DNA of 64,000 nt from Ascidia mentula. Taxonomy: Eukaryota > Chordata > Ascidiacea > Phlebobranchia > Ascidiidae. Position 1 is the stretch's first letter, and each line of letters begins with the position of its first letter. A program made the position numbers and the translations under genes. Shown in pieces: positions 40,001 through 50,766 of this stretch. The notes under the pieces are model-generated. The model ran no database searches. It saw only the letters and a list, made by a program, of their open reading frames with translations, and had not been told where the DNA came from. The stretch lies in NCBI GenBank assembly GCA_947561715.1, contig OX387204.1, forward strand, positions 13,459,001 through 13,523,000, read 5' to 3'.

Positions 40001-43000
40001 CTAATGAGAGAGCAGCCAAACACATACTAGAAGCTCAACGCAGTTACCAGTCCAAAATGGCTGAGGTATTTACGATGGTTATTTCTTTAGACATACAAAT
40101 ATCGGCTTTATAACAAAACCGAATTCATAGTTACTGTATTTTTGTGTTGTTCCTTTAGATATGCTCCAGAGGTTACGTTGATTATCATACTCTTATAACG
40201 GAGCACGAAAGCATGCAGAGTGAAGCACTAAAAGAATTCAAAGAAAAGGCAAAGAGTCAAAGGTTATACCAATTTAAGGATTTTGAATCAAACTTAAACA
40301 ATGCAATAAAATCAGAATGGATAGCTCTTTCCTCTGCAAACAAAAAGTTTCAGGTAAATTCTTGAGTTTTTTTAACAATAAACAACAACCACACGATCTG
40401 ATTATAGAAAAAAGAAATACTCAAAATAAAATTGAAACAGGATGAGTTGTTGCATGAATTTTCCAGTCAACTATTCGAGGTAATTTCAAAACACCACAAT
40501 TAAACCAGGATGCGTTTCATATTTTTAAGTAATCGACAATTGAACACATTGCTTTGTTTTTGCAGAAAGCTACGCAAAACCTTGAAGAAAGTGAATTTAT
40601 GATGTTCACTGAGGAACTAAAGCATGAGGTCCTAAAAAAATTTGACCAAGTCGAAGCAAACGATTTACATGACGAGTTGCTAGAAGCGCGTAAAAACCTT
40701 GAGAGAGAACTTCGTTTTGAACATGAGTATCATGCAGTAAATGTATACAATAGGGCAAAGGTATAGAGGCATATCGCAAATCAAATTTATACTAACCTGA
40801 TTTATGGTTAACATTAACTTAGAAAGGCATGGAGCTGAAAGCTGAGAAACACGCAATTTCAGCGTTAAATATGTTTGAGGAAGCACTGGATTCTGTAAGC
40901 TGCATGGCTTGTGGTATTGATGTTGTAAATAACCAAGCTATGCATTTTAGGTTGCCAAACAATACTACGAGGAACAAGATTTACAAAAAAAAATTACGAC
41001 TGAGAAAGAAAGAGCGCTAAAACATTTTTTAGCCAATGCCGATGACGTACCACAACATATACTGCAAAACATCCACCAAAGTTTAAAAACAAACTTGTGC
41101 AAAGCTCAAGCCCAATACAAAAGCAAAAACTCCTCAAACAAAGTAATGATCAAGGACGTTTATAAATAAAATTACTAACATCAGATTTCGTATTTTTACA
41201 GGATTTTATTGAGCTATTTTGTGACAATGCAAAAAATGAAGCCATTCAAACTTTAAAAGAGGAACAGGATAAAGTAAATAATGAAGAAATAACTTCACAA
41301 ACAATTTTAACTATAAAAAAGATGTATTTTATTTATTATGCAGATGCTTGATGATCCATCATTCACTGTTGACATTGTGCACAAAAAGGCACCCGCTGCA
41401 ACAAACGAAGCACTTCGACTATACAAGAAAAAATTACAAGGGCACAAAGTCAAGTTTGACACATCCACGTACGAAAACGAAATTGACGACACTTTGCATA
41501 AACTAGAGGAAAGCTTTATACAAAATTTTGAGAAAAAACAGGTACGGTGTTGCAAAATGTAAATGATATTTGAACGCAAAGAAGCTACCATCACGGTACA
41601 CCTATTAAACCTTATCATGGGTGTAACAAAAATGACTATGCTACATTCGAAGGTTGGAAAGTCAATCCAACTTACATACTGTACCGAAATCATGTCACAC
41701 ACCAATGTCGTTTTCGTTCGCACTTGTTAAACGCGTCCTGTTCTGCTGGGCTAACGACAAGTGTGACCTAAGTGATTTTCACAAATTTGGCACTTACTTT
41801 GTACAGTTTAACCCTGACTTTTGAAAACGTACAGATTGAATTTCACCTGCTTTACCGTATCAGGACGACAAAGAACGACTTTGACGTTTATTTAAACATT
41901 GGTCCAGAAATATGTTAATGTTTATTTGAACAGGAAAGAAAAAGCTAAGATCTTATTCAAAGACATATTACAACAGATAATCCAAACACAAATGTGTCCT
42001 TGATCAGTTCAGTTGGTCTCAGTCACTAAAAAGAAGCACTAATGAGTGTACACGGTTACATTGCGCAGATATGGGTGTATGACATCCCACCAACATTATA
42101 CATAGCGATTACACCACACGTTTCTGATGAGCACCACTCTAGCTATCCCCTTAGAACAGGGTTTTCAAACTTTTTTGGCCCTGGACCCCCATTTGTGAAT
42201 TTGTTGTTTGGACCTCTTGTGTTACATTAATTTTTTCTTCAACCGGTTTAGCCCAGACGTGGATTATTGTCTTGCAATTCAAATTTTGTTTAAATTCTTT
42301 TTTTTATCATCAACTTTTCACTTAATTCAACTAGACAGTTTATATTTCTCTAAAACTTCACCTCAAATTTCACCTACAGCATACAAAAAATTCTTTGTTT
42401 ACTAATCAATCTACTTACACGTAAGTTGTTGTACACACAAAAATGGTTGATAAGATCTTCTTAACAACAAGTCTTTTTTTATAATTTACATTGAGTGCCT
42501 AGTGTGTGGACGTGTTTTACTTGGGCATAAAATTTTATTATTATAACGACATTTGTATGCTGTTACGTCTGAGAGTCTAGTGCTGTTATTTTTGTAATTG
42601 TCGCTGGTGTTGTCCAGTGAAAATTTTCATGCCAAGTAAAACACGTCCACACATTCGCCACTCAAAAATAAAATGAATTGTAGAAAATGAAAGTAGAATG
42701 CTGCTACAAGTAACTCTATTACGCCCCAAGTCAAATTACTTTTGCGTTAACAACACATGCTAGTATGTGAAAGAAATTATGCGACAATCTATATTATATG
42801 CTAAGATCGCGCAACAACCATTTACTCTTGCGAAAGAATCACTTTAATAACTATATGAAACAAAGCACTGTTTGAAATACATTTCTATCATTTATATGTA
42901 GAAACACCTGGAAGCAAAGGCCGAGCATCAAGGAGATTTTGCATACAACAATTTCCGAGAAAACTTCATTTCTGTAAGTTTTCATATGAAAAACATCAAC

Positions 43001-46000
43001 GTTGAAACTAACATTACGAACTATACGTTTAGGTTGACAAGACGTGTTACGACGAAAAAACCATGGAGAAAAATTTAAAAGGAGAGAAATCAAGAGTTTT
43101 AAACACTTTTTTAACAAATGTCAATGACATTCCCGCCCACATACTTAAAAACGTTGAAAATAAGTTAAACGAAAAGTTGGACAAAGCACAAAGCGAATTG
43201 AAAACTAAAAACTCTACTAACAAAGTATAAATTTGAAATAAGAAGTAAATACACAAAGAGTAAATAAAAAATCATTTTGTTCCATGTAGAAGGTGATTCA
43301 ACTTTTTTGTGAAAAAGCAAAAACTGAAGCAAAACAAAATTTAGACAAGGAACTGCAAAAAGTATGCTAATGTCATAAGATTGCATGTGTAGGTAGATAA
43401 GATGTTGAATCAAACAATATATTTTATGAGCAGATGCTTGTTGAACCGATCACAGACACGGAAGCACAGAAATTGGCATCAAGCAAAACAAATGAAGCTA
43501 TTAAAATGTATAAAACGAAGCTGCAAGAGTGTGAAATAGATTTTAACACCCGAGAATACGAAGAAGACGCCACTGCTATGTTTCGAAGTCTTGAAAACGA
43601 GTTCGTTAAGTTGGTAAACGAGAAGCAGGTAAGACATGTATTTACGCTAATAAAGTTCTAGTTAAGCAATTAATAAATCATAAGTTCTCATAGTACAAAT
43701 ACAATTGCCATGGCTGTTTAACCGACATACCTGAGTCTTTTTTTTTTCTTTAACAATATAGCATCATGGAATAGAATAAGACTATGACGAAGCAATTGTG
43801 TTTTAATATCATAAACTTTATCATAAATTTAATATTCATTCCATTTTTTGTAGAACGAACTGGAAAAAAGGGCAAAAGTGCTTGAAAATGCAGCATTTTC
43901 TATGTTTGAAGAAACCTTTGTTTGTGTAGGTTCTAATTTAAATTGTAAAATGTTCTACATCATCCAACCATGATTATTTACAGGTTAATCAATTATACAC
44001 CGATGAGGAGCTGGAATCACAATTGGAGAACGAAAAACAAAAGGTTCTAAATCATTTTCAATCCTCTGCTGATGACATACCGGATCACATACGTAGATCA
44101 CACCGACGTCATCTTGAGGAAAATTTGAAAAACGCTCAAACACAATACAGACAGAAAAACTCTGCAAACAAGGTATAGCCTACATGTGAAATATCCCAAA
44201 TTACAAAATGTGTATGCTTGTAGACAAATTTAAAATACTTTTAGGAGTTGATTCAACTCTTTTGCGAAAACGCAAGAAATGATGCTGTGCAAAATCTAAA
44301 AGCCGAACTGCGTAACGTACGAACAAGTTTGGTTACATTGCCTGAGATTAACTAATTTATCATTTCAAACTCGCCCAGGTCAATGATATGTCATCCAATT
44401 TAGAGACAATGCACGAAAATGCTTCTTCTGCTGCGAACAAAGTATTTCTAGCTTATAAAGCTGAACTACACCAATACACAACAAAATTTGACACTCTGTT
44501 GTATGAAAATCAGACACAAGAGTATTTACATATGCTGAAAAAACAACACATTCAGGAGATTGAAAAACAGCAGGTAAAATTGTATATGTTGCTCAAATCA
44601 ATAGTTCATGCATAAAACATGTATTTAGGGTTTTAAACTTTTGTTTAAATCTGTAGTATAGATTTTGGTTCTCCGATTTCTGGTAATTTATTCGTAACTA
44701 AACAATAGTACTTAAGTCCTGTATAGCAAGTAAACTGCTCTGTCTTATTGTAACAGCTTTCAAAACGTAGTGTGAAAGTAATCAAGTTTTGATTTGCAGA
44801 AAGATCTCAAAAAAAAAGCAGTCCGGCGGGGTGATGCTGCGCTAAGCATGTTCAAAGAAGTCTTTACTGCTGTAAGTTTCTACGTAGCTTATTCCTACGT
44901 TTTTTACTGTGTTGCCAAACTACATTAAGAATGATAAGCAATATTGCGTGGAGTACGAGATGGACGAAAAATTAAAACAAGAAAAGGATAGAGCTCTGAA
45001 GTATTTCTCAGCCATTGAAGACGAAATTCCGGAAGACATGCTCAAAGATGTTTACAAAACATTAGTGGAAAACTTGGACAAAGCCGAAATTGAATTTCAA
45101 CGCCAAAATATGTTGAATAAGGTAAGGAATTGGAAATGAATTTGCAAATACTTTAAAATAAAGTTTGTTTCGCACAGGCACAAATTAATCTACTCTGCGA
45201 CACCGCAAAAACTGAAGCAATTCTAAATCTAAACACGGAACTGCAAAAAGTATGTTGTCTTGTGTGACGTTGAGCACTACTTTATGAAACAAAAAATGCG
45301 TTTAATAAACGTTAATAGGTGCCCAGTAAAACAATCACAATGACAGAAGCAGAAAGGCTGGCCGACGAGAGGAGAGACGAGGCATTCCAAATGTACAAAA
45401 CAAAACTACAGCGGTACGAAATAAAATTTAACACGCAGGCATATGAAGAAGATGCTGGCAACATTCTGCAAAACCAGAAAAAAGACTTTGTAAAGGAACT
45501 AAAAGATAAGCAGGCAAGTTGACATTCATACCAGATACCTACTTTTTGCAAACAGTGTTGAAATACTTTGCCACTTACCTTTTTTCATTTATTTATTCCA
45601 GGATATTTTATCGTTAGCATACGGTGGCCCGTAAGGGCAACGCACGAAAAAGTTTAAATCGGTAAATATATTTTAAAATCGGCATATGCATTGCAATCGG
45701 AGTTTCAAGATTTACCGATAGGAGCTTCAATATTCGCTGATCGGAATTTCAAAATTCGCCGATCGGAGTTTCAGTATTCGCCGATCGGAGTTTTTATATT
45801 TTCTATTGGTGAGTATTTACGCATAAACACACATGCTTTGAAACTACTGTCATTTCGGCGAAATGATTTTTTTTCAACAAAATATGTTTCACGCACGAGT
45901 GAACACAACTTCAAAGGATTTATCAAAAAAAAACAATCGATTATATACACAAATTAAAACAAAATGACCAACCAAAAACATCAAATGTAACTTTAGCACT

Positions 46001-49000
46001 CATCCGTTGTCAATTCTGACTATTCGTTTTTTTCATATAGGGATATATTGAGGCAACAATACTTGCAAATTTAGATGCGAACATACACGAAGCAGATAGT
46101 GGTGCAGTCGCTTGATACAGGCGAACATTAGAAACCTTTCCGGGCCGTAGGATTTTTATAAATTTTGCACATAGCTTGCCTGGAGCATGCAGATGAACGT
46201 GGTATAAGTTAAAATCTCAACAGTTTTCAAGTTTCCCAGCGATATAACCTTTACCGCAAGCACTGAGTTGTGTATGAAACAAACCAATGAACGTGATTGA
46301 TTTTGCAATACCTATTGTTTCATTATCATAAAAATCAGTTATTGATGACAGAGGTTTACGCAGGTTAAGTCTCATCGTTGAAACTGTGTCCCCCACAGAA
46401 AAATATTTTTACCCACAATCAATTGACATTTTTTATTCGTTGTGTTCACTCGTGCGTGAAATATATTTCGTTGAAAAAAATCATTTTGCCGAAATGACAG
46501 TAGTTTCAAAGCATGTGTGTTTATGCGCAAATACTCACCAATAGAAAATATAAAAACTCCGATCGGCGAATATTGAAACTCCGATCGCAATACATTCGTC
46601 GATTTTAAAATATATTTACCGATTTAAACTTTTTCGTGCGTTTCCCTTACGGGCCACCGTATTAGCGGAATACGCATAAATATATTTTGAGACATATTTT
46701 TTCAGTTTTTTAAAAACGGATGAGGTGTCCTCATCACTTTTATTGTGAAGATGCCATACTGTATTGAAAGGGCTCAAAATACTTTTACAAACATGGTGAT
46801 TCTTGTTTGTTTTACAGACAAAATTTGAGAAAAAGGCAAAAAATCTTGCAAATTCAGCATTTTCTATGTTTGAAGAAACCTTCAATTGTGTAAGTTCCGA
46901 GTTAAAACATCAATAATTCTGACTTACCCATCCACTACCGTATTCAGGTTAATCAACACTTGTACACGGACGAAGAACTAAAATTGCAATTAATAAATGA
47001 AAAGCAAAAGGTCCTAAACAATTTTAAATCAGGTGCCGATGACGTACCCAATGATATAATTGAAATCCATCAACATGAATTGGAGCAAAAATTGGAACAA
47101 GCTCAAGACCAATACTTGAAGAAAAATTCTGCAAACAAGGTATGTGCAAATAGCTATCAACATTGTTACGGCGAAGTGTCATTGAAAACTGGACCTTATC
47201 CTATGAACTTTGGAAAAATCGTCATCCTTAAAATGGACCAACCCAAAAATACATTTTAAGGCCGCCACACTGTTTGGACTGTACTTAACACATTAGGTCT
47301 GTTAAAGTGAAACCGGTAGGGTTACATCACAACTACCTAGTCCAATTGGTCTTCTAAACCATTTGGATTATTATTAAGCCTACTTTGCAAATCCTTTATT
47401 GAAAAAAATTGCGACATACCTCAACAATACATTAGCTGTTCATACAACTTAGTTAAAATAATACTACAACTCATACCAAGGGAAAGTTCCGAAGAATGTT
47501 TTGTAGTCAAACTTTATTTTGATTACGTACACTGTTAATCAAAGATGGCATACACTAACCTACTTGTTAATACGTTTAGGATTTGGTTCAGATGTTTTGT
47601 GAAAGCGCAAAGAAGGAAGCCCTGCAAAATCTAAGAGATGAATTGGACAAAGTACGAACTCCTGTTGTTTCTTGTAGCTGGTATTTAATCATTAACATGT
47701 GCCATTTTTACTAGATTATTCGTGAAACGTCCAGTTTCGAGAAAATGCACGAAATGGCTTCTAATAAAATGAACAAAACACTTCAATCATACAAGGCCCA
47801 GTTGCGCCAATACAAAACAAAATTTGACCCGCTCTCATATGAAAATGATACATTTCGCGATTTGAATGTCTCAAAAGAAAACTTTCTTCAGGATATAGAA
47901 AAGAAGCAGGTAAGACGAACGTATGCCCTAACAACTGCACAAATAGATATGTTTTAAAGTAATATTGTAAGTCAGACCTAGATGCCTAACCTACAATATA
48001 AATTCGATAGTTTTGATCAAAAAACAAGGTAAAGCTCAAGCTTAAAATTTACGCGAGACTGTTTTGTTTTGGTTCGACGGTTGCTTGTTTGCAGCTTGCA
48101 AAACATACTTTTTATATGTTGGCCTGCAATAAATAATTGTTTTGTAGGCTATATTATTAATATTTTATATGTGGCAAACTAACAGCACCTTTTTAGATAT
48201 CAAATAGCAAAGCCTAATCTAATAATTGTATTAAGGGCCTACTAATTTTCTTTAAAAACATGCAAACAAAATGAATCCGCTTTTCCCCTGTGCATATTCG
48301 CGTGGTCTGATTTTTGGGGTGAAAGTTGTGGGGGCATATAATTACTGTTTGCATCGTGTTTAACAACGACAATATTCTTGCCCTTGTTCCACAACGCCAA
48401 ATTCATTTTACAAACCGCATGCCACTGTGCTAAAAGGAAAAAAAATAGTTCCTCGCACAATGCCAAGTGTTTGAAAACAATGACAAATTTACCCACGAGG
48501 TGGTTTTTAGTTGAATATTCAGATCAACTTGTGCTTTTGATATTAAATCAGATAAAAGCATTTTACAAGGGTGACCCTTACTACCCTTCCCCATACATAT
48601 GCCAATAATTTTTTTTCCGAGTTAAAGTAAAAAAAAATATGCAAAAAATAATAGTTGATAAATTTCCAATTGAACGAGTGAGACCCCTTAAAAGGTCCGG
48701 ACTTAGACCGCTGTACGACAGTGGGAAGGAAACGTGTCTCGTAATTTTACGAACTTCTACTTAGAATATCTTGTAAACGAAAACTTACAAAAAATTAACG
48801 CATATTTACAGAAAGACCTGAAAACAAAAGCTGAGAAACGTGCAGATATCACGTTGAGCATGTTCCAACTAGCGTTTTCTGATGTAAGTTGGAATATAGC
48901 CGACACAGTTTGTATTTAGCAGCCACCATAACTAATTTTAAAAAAAAAATGTTTTAAGACTGATAAGCAATACTACGAGGACCATGAAATGGACACGAAA

Positions 49001-50756
49001 ATAAAAACGGAAAGACAAAGAGCGTTAAATAGTTTTTTGCAAAATGACGATCAAATTCCCGAAGACGTACTTGGGATTATTCAAAATAAGCTGATGGAAA
49101 GTTTGGACAGAGCTCAAAGTGATATCAAATCGAAAAACTGTAGAAACAAAGTATGTTGAAACTAGCAATCAGATTTTTTAATTACAGTAAAATAACAATT
49201 AAACGATTTCTCCCGCAGGCGATAATTGACGTATTTTGTGAGAAGGCCAAATCTGAAGCAATTCGAAACTTTACAGAGGAATTGCAAAAAGTAAGCAACC
49301 ACTCTTTTTATTGCGATCACGTCATTATTTTCCCATCAAATTACTGGTTCTTCAAATGCGAACAGGTGCTTAGCGAACCAATCTCAAGTGGAGAGGCGAC
49401 CAATATTGCATCTAGAAAAGCAAGCAAGGAATTGGAAATGTATGAAACAAAACTGCTGCAGTGTGAAATTAAATTTCAAGGCCATTCATACAAAGCAGAC
49501 ACAAGAGCCAATTTAAAAAGCATTGAGGAGGACTTTCAAATGTCTATTAAGGATAAAGAGGTATGGCAGACAAAAATCGTTGTGTACATGCAGCCCATGC
49601 TTAAGTAAAAGTCATTGTCAAAAGCCAATTGTATCCAAGCATGCATCCTGTCGCGAGTTTTACAGTTTTCAGCCCTTTATTTTAATTCTATAATAACTTT
49701 ATTACGAAAAACAATAACGGAAAATCTTATTAAATACTTAATTCTCTTATTGCACTTCACTGTACCTGTATGTCAATTAAGTCCCAATAACATACAATTT
49801 ATGGTTCCAATTACAAAATGGTATCACAAACTCTATTGATCATGTATGACTGAAAAATTTACATCTAAACCATAGACTGCAGATGCTGGCCTGTTGTTAA
49901 AAACGCTTTGTGCGCCTATTGACCATGTATGACTATTGTTTTGTGTTACTGCAGAAACATATCAGCAACAAAATAACAAGTTTGCGAAAAGAGTACCGAA
50001 GCACCTGCGAAAGGGTAATCAGTCCGTTTTATTAAATCAGAAATATTTAAGCATTAACCGTGACTTGCACTCCGATGCATGTCTTTTGAATGGGCATCAG
50101 ATCAAACAACCTATCTGGTAACCAGTGCAGCAGCTAAAGATGAACAAAATACATTGAATTTTAGCGATAAAAGCAAAATTACAAAATGTATAAAATGATG
50201 TATTAATCCGATTTGACAAATTGAACTGAAACATTTTTCGAACATTTCCGACTTATAGATTCGTATCAGAGACTTTTTGGATGTAGGCATTCCTGGCCTA
50301 AAATATTTGGCTTTTATTTTATTTTTAATTATTTTACGAACGACGCCTCCCAACTCCATTATTTAATGGCACTTCGATGACCTAACAGATAACTGGAGTC
50401 CTACTGGAATATTTAAGTTTCTATGAAATACTTACTTTTGTTACGCTGTAACGCAAATATTACCCACTTACATTCTGCATCAGCTAACAATGGTTATTAG
50501 AACGTTTCCTGGTATTTTACGAGTAGCTCAATATAAAATTACCCGTCTTCTTACATTAATTTGATAGATGATTGGAGGCGTCACATTTGGAAAGGTAGCT
50601 GAACTTGAACGTTGGAATGAAGAGCTCAAGAATGGATACATCTCACAAATAAAAGAAATTAACGGGAATGAAACTGATATACGGAAGATCGAGGAGGTTC
50701 TTACAAAAGAACATGAAGAGTTAAAAGAAAAGTACAAACGGTGTTTAATCCTGTAA
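31050..50756 (+). CDS. Giant atlastin/GBP-like GTPase with ten-module helical stalk and CaaX end
   Basis: I assemble a 49-exon frame of about 2,234 codons. Head exons are 31050-31080, 31303-31349, 31506-31901, 31964-32119, 32174-32245, 32304-32538 and 32593-32777. The head (residues 1-374) shows a P-loop GAFRKGKS (about 65-72), WRGG with the switch Thr (131-139), DTQG (165-168) and RDW (241-243), as in atlastins; GBPs have DTEG instead. Ten four-exon cassettes follow (listed separately), then exons 49955-50014 and 50568-50756, ending CLIL, a prenylation-type CaaX box. No transmembrane hairpin is visible, although atlastins have one. Known members of the family hydrolyse GTP and self-assemble on membranes; a membrane-bound assembling GTPase role here is inference. 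From exon 2 all introns are phase 0 except one phase-1 intron at 32539-32592. That 54-nt intron, and a stretch at 31695-31793, could also be read through. The start is the first ATG, and a second lies at 31074. Confidence 0.85.
32901..33662 (+). repeat. GTPase stalk module 1 (exons 8-11)
   Basis: Coding cassette with a 32901-32978, b 33044-33235, c 33295-33369 and d 33468-33662 (26, 64, 25 and 65 codons). It occupies the position of the atlastin/GBP middle domain directly after the GTPase head, so it is probably the ancestral copy. Exon b begins with [11 protein letters not shown], matching [10 protein letters not shown] of later b exons. The c exon only keeps frame if the intron uses a GC donor at 33370 (AAG|GCATTT). 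Reading through instead meets TAG at 33400. Confidence 0.8.
34080..34745 (-). mobile_element. Penelope-like retroelement 3' relic (GIY-YIG endonuclease remnant)
   Basis: Minus-strand translation at 34736-34350 gives [30 protein letters not shown] and TRC. This is the Cys-rich lead plus GIY-YIG-type core typical of Penelope-like elements (family knowledge). The frame then shifts, with HHFANAHQ read in another frame near 34,430. No reverse transcriptase remains. It lies in the a-b intron of stalk module 2, antisense to the gene. Confidence 0.65.
34902..34968. repeat. Short imperfect palindrome
   Basis: Arms ATTTTAAATGTTACTAGAAC (34902-34921) and GTTCTAGTAACGTTTAAAAT (34949-34968) with a 27-bp loop. 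Probably a small foldback or MITE remnant in an intron. Confidence 0.7.
36241..38430. repeat. Intronic minisatellite, ~103 bp x ~22
   Basis: Twenty-two occurrences of TTGCAAAGCT at about 103-bp steps, each followed by a CTCTCTATCGCTTGGGAGC-like segment and a run of CTTTCTTTTTCAAC. The plus strand is pyrimidine-rich. Part shows a three-unit higher-order period of about 310 bp: units starting near 36449, 36549 and 36651 recur near 36757, 36859 and 36960. Because 103 is not a multiple of 3, long open frames arise without being genes. Confidence 0.95.
38431..39121. other. Intron remainder right of the minisatellite
   Basis: Non-coding, with a (CAAA)n-like stretch near 38,780 and no convincing exon. 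It ends at the acceptor TTTTTGACAG of exon 16. Confidence 0.6.
39122..39924 (+). repeat. GTPase stalk module 3 (exons 16-19)
   Basis: Cassette with a 39122-39196, b 39272-39478, c 39545-39616 and d 39733-39924 (25, 69, 24 and 64 codons). It is separated from module 2 by a 3.3-kb intron holding the minisatellite. Exon d ends AAACAG followed by GCATGT. A GC donor is needed because the nearby GT sites break phase 0 with the next exon. Confidence 0.8.
39994..40760 (+). repeat. GTPase stalk module 4 (exons 20-23)
   Basis: Cassette with a 39994-40065, b 40159-40353, c 40408-40479 and d 40566-40760 (24, 65, 24 and 65 codons). All boundaries are canonical GT-AG and phase 0, with introns of 54-93 bp. 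Confidence 0.85.
40823..41541 (+). repeat. GTPase stalk module 5 (exons 24-27)
   Basis: Cassette with a 40823-40894, b 40951-41142, c 41202-41273 and d 41344-41541 (24, 64, 24 and 66 codons). It shows the cassette signatures: a ALNMFEEAL, b EKERALKHF then DDVP, c FCDNAKNEA, d YKKKL then KFD and YEN. Being odd-numbered, it resembles modules 7 and 9. Confidence 0.88.
42161..42240. mobile_element. Possible hAT-type element end in an intron
   Basis: CAGGGTTTTCAAACTTTTTT followed by a GACCCCC stretch resembles the terminal sequence of many non-autonomous hAT elements. No matching second end was identified, so this is weak. Confidence 0.3.
42493..42663. mobile_element. 171-bp foldback/MITE
   Basis: Terminal arms of about 44 bp. 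GAGTGCCTAGTGTGTGGACG at the left is answered by the complement of CGTCCACACATTCGCCACTC at the right, and both continue into a GTTTTACTTGG block and AAAATTTT. It lies in the 1.36-kb intron between stalk modules 5 and 6. No clear target duplication beyond the palindrome. Confidence 0.7.
42902..43628 (+). repeat. GTPase stalk module 6 (exons 28-31)
   Basis: Cassette with a 42902-42973, b 43033-43224, c 43290-43361 and d 43434-43628 (24, 64, 24 and 65 codons). Signatures are b EKSRVLNTF with NDIP, c FCEKAKTEA with KELQK, and d [11 protein letters not shown] with YEEDA. It groups with modules 8 and 10. Confidence 0.88.
43854..44573 (+). repeat. GTPase stalk module 7 (exons 32-35)
   Basis: Cassette with a 43854-43925, b 43984-44172, c 44245-44316 and d 44379-44573 (24, 63, 24 and 65 codons). 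Exons a (AFSMFEETF) and b ([17 protein letters not shown]) are nearly the same as in module 9, which suggests recent duplication. Confidence 0.88.
44800..45513 (+). repeat. GTPase stalk module 8 (exons 36-39)
   Basis: Cassette with a 44800-44871, b 44930-45121, c 45178-45249 and d 45319-45513 (24, 64, 24 and 65 codons). Exon d ends CAG|GCAAGT, a consensus GC donor; the nearby GT would break the frame. The following intron carries the MITE. It pairs with module 10 (KDLK start in a, DKQY in b). Confidence 0.88.
45622..46659. mobile_element. 1.04-kb MITE with long terminal inverted repeats, TA target site
   Basis: Ends CGGTGGCCCGTAAGGG and its complement, flanked by TA on both sides (45620-45621 and 46660-46661). 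The inverted repeats run about 290 bp at the left and 230 bp at the right, near-identical over long stretches (for example TTTCTATTGGTGAGTATTT). The left arm has about five tandem copies of a 22-bp CGATCGGAGTTTCA motif; the right arm has two. No transposase frame. A TA duplication suits a Tc1/mariner-type source (inference). It lies in the intron between modules 8 and 9. Confidence 0.85.
46818..47909 (+). repeat. GTPase stalk module 9 (exons 40-43)
   Basis: Cassette with a 46818-46889, b 46948-47139, c 47580-47651 and d 47715-47909 (24, 64, 24 and 65 codons). It is the closest match to module 7. Its b-c intron is unusually long, at 440 bp. Confidence 0.88.
48812..49560 (+). repeat. GTPase stalk module 10 (exons 44-47)
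   Basis: Cassette with a 48812-48883, b 48959-49150, c 49219-49290 and d 49366-49560 (24, 64, 24 and 65 codons). It is the closest match to module 8. It is followed by a short a-like exon (49955-50014, 20 codons) and the terminal exon with the CaaX motif. Confidence 0.88.
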
Positions 50757-50760
50757 ATTT

Positions 50761-50766
50761 AATAAA
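50761..50766 (+). promoter_or_regulatory. Polyadenylation signal AATAAA of the giant GTPase gene
   Basis: Canonical hexamer 5 nt after the stop codon (TAA at 50754-50756). The 3' UTR would be very short. This supports 50,756 as the true end of the gene. Confidence 0.7.
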
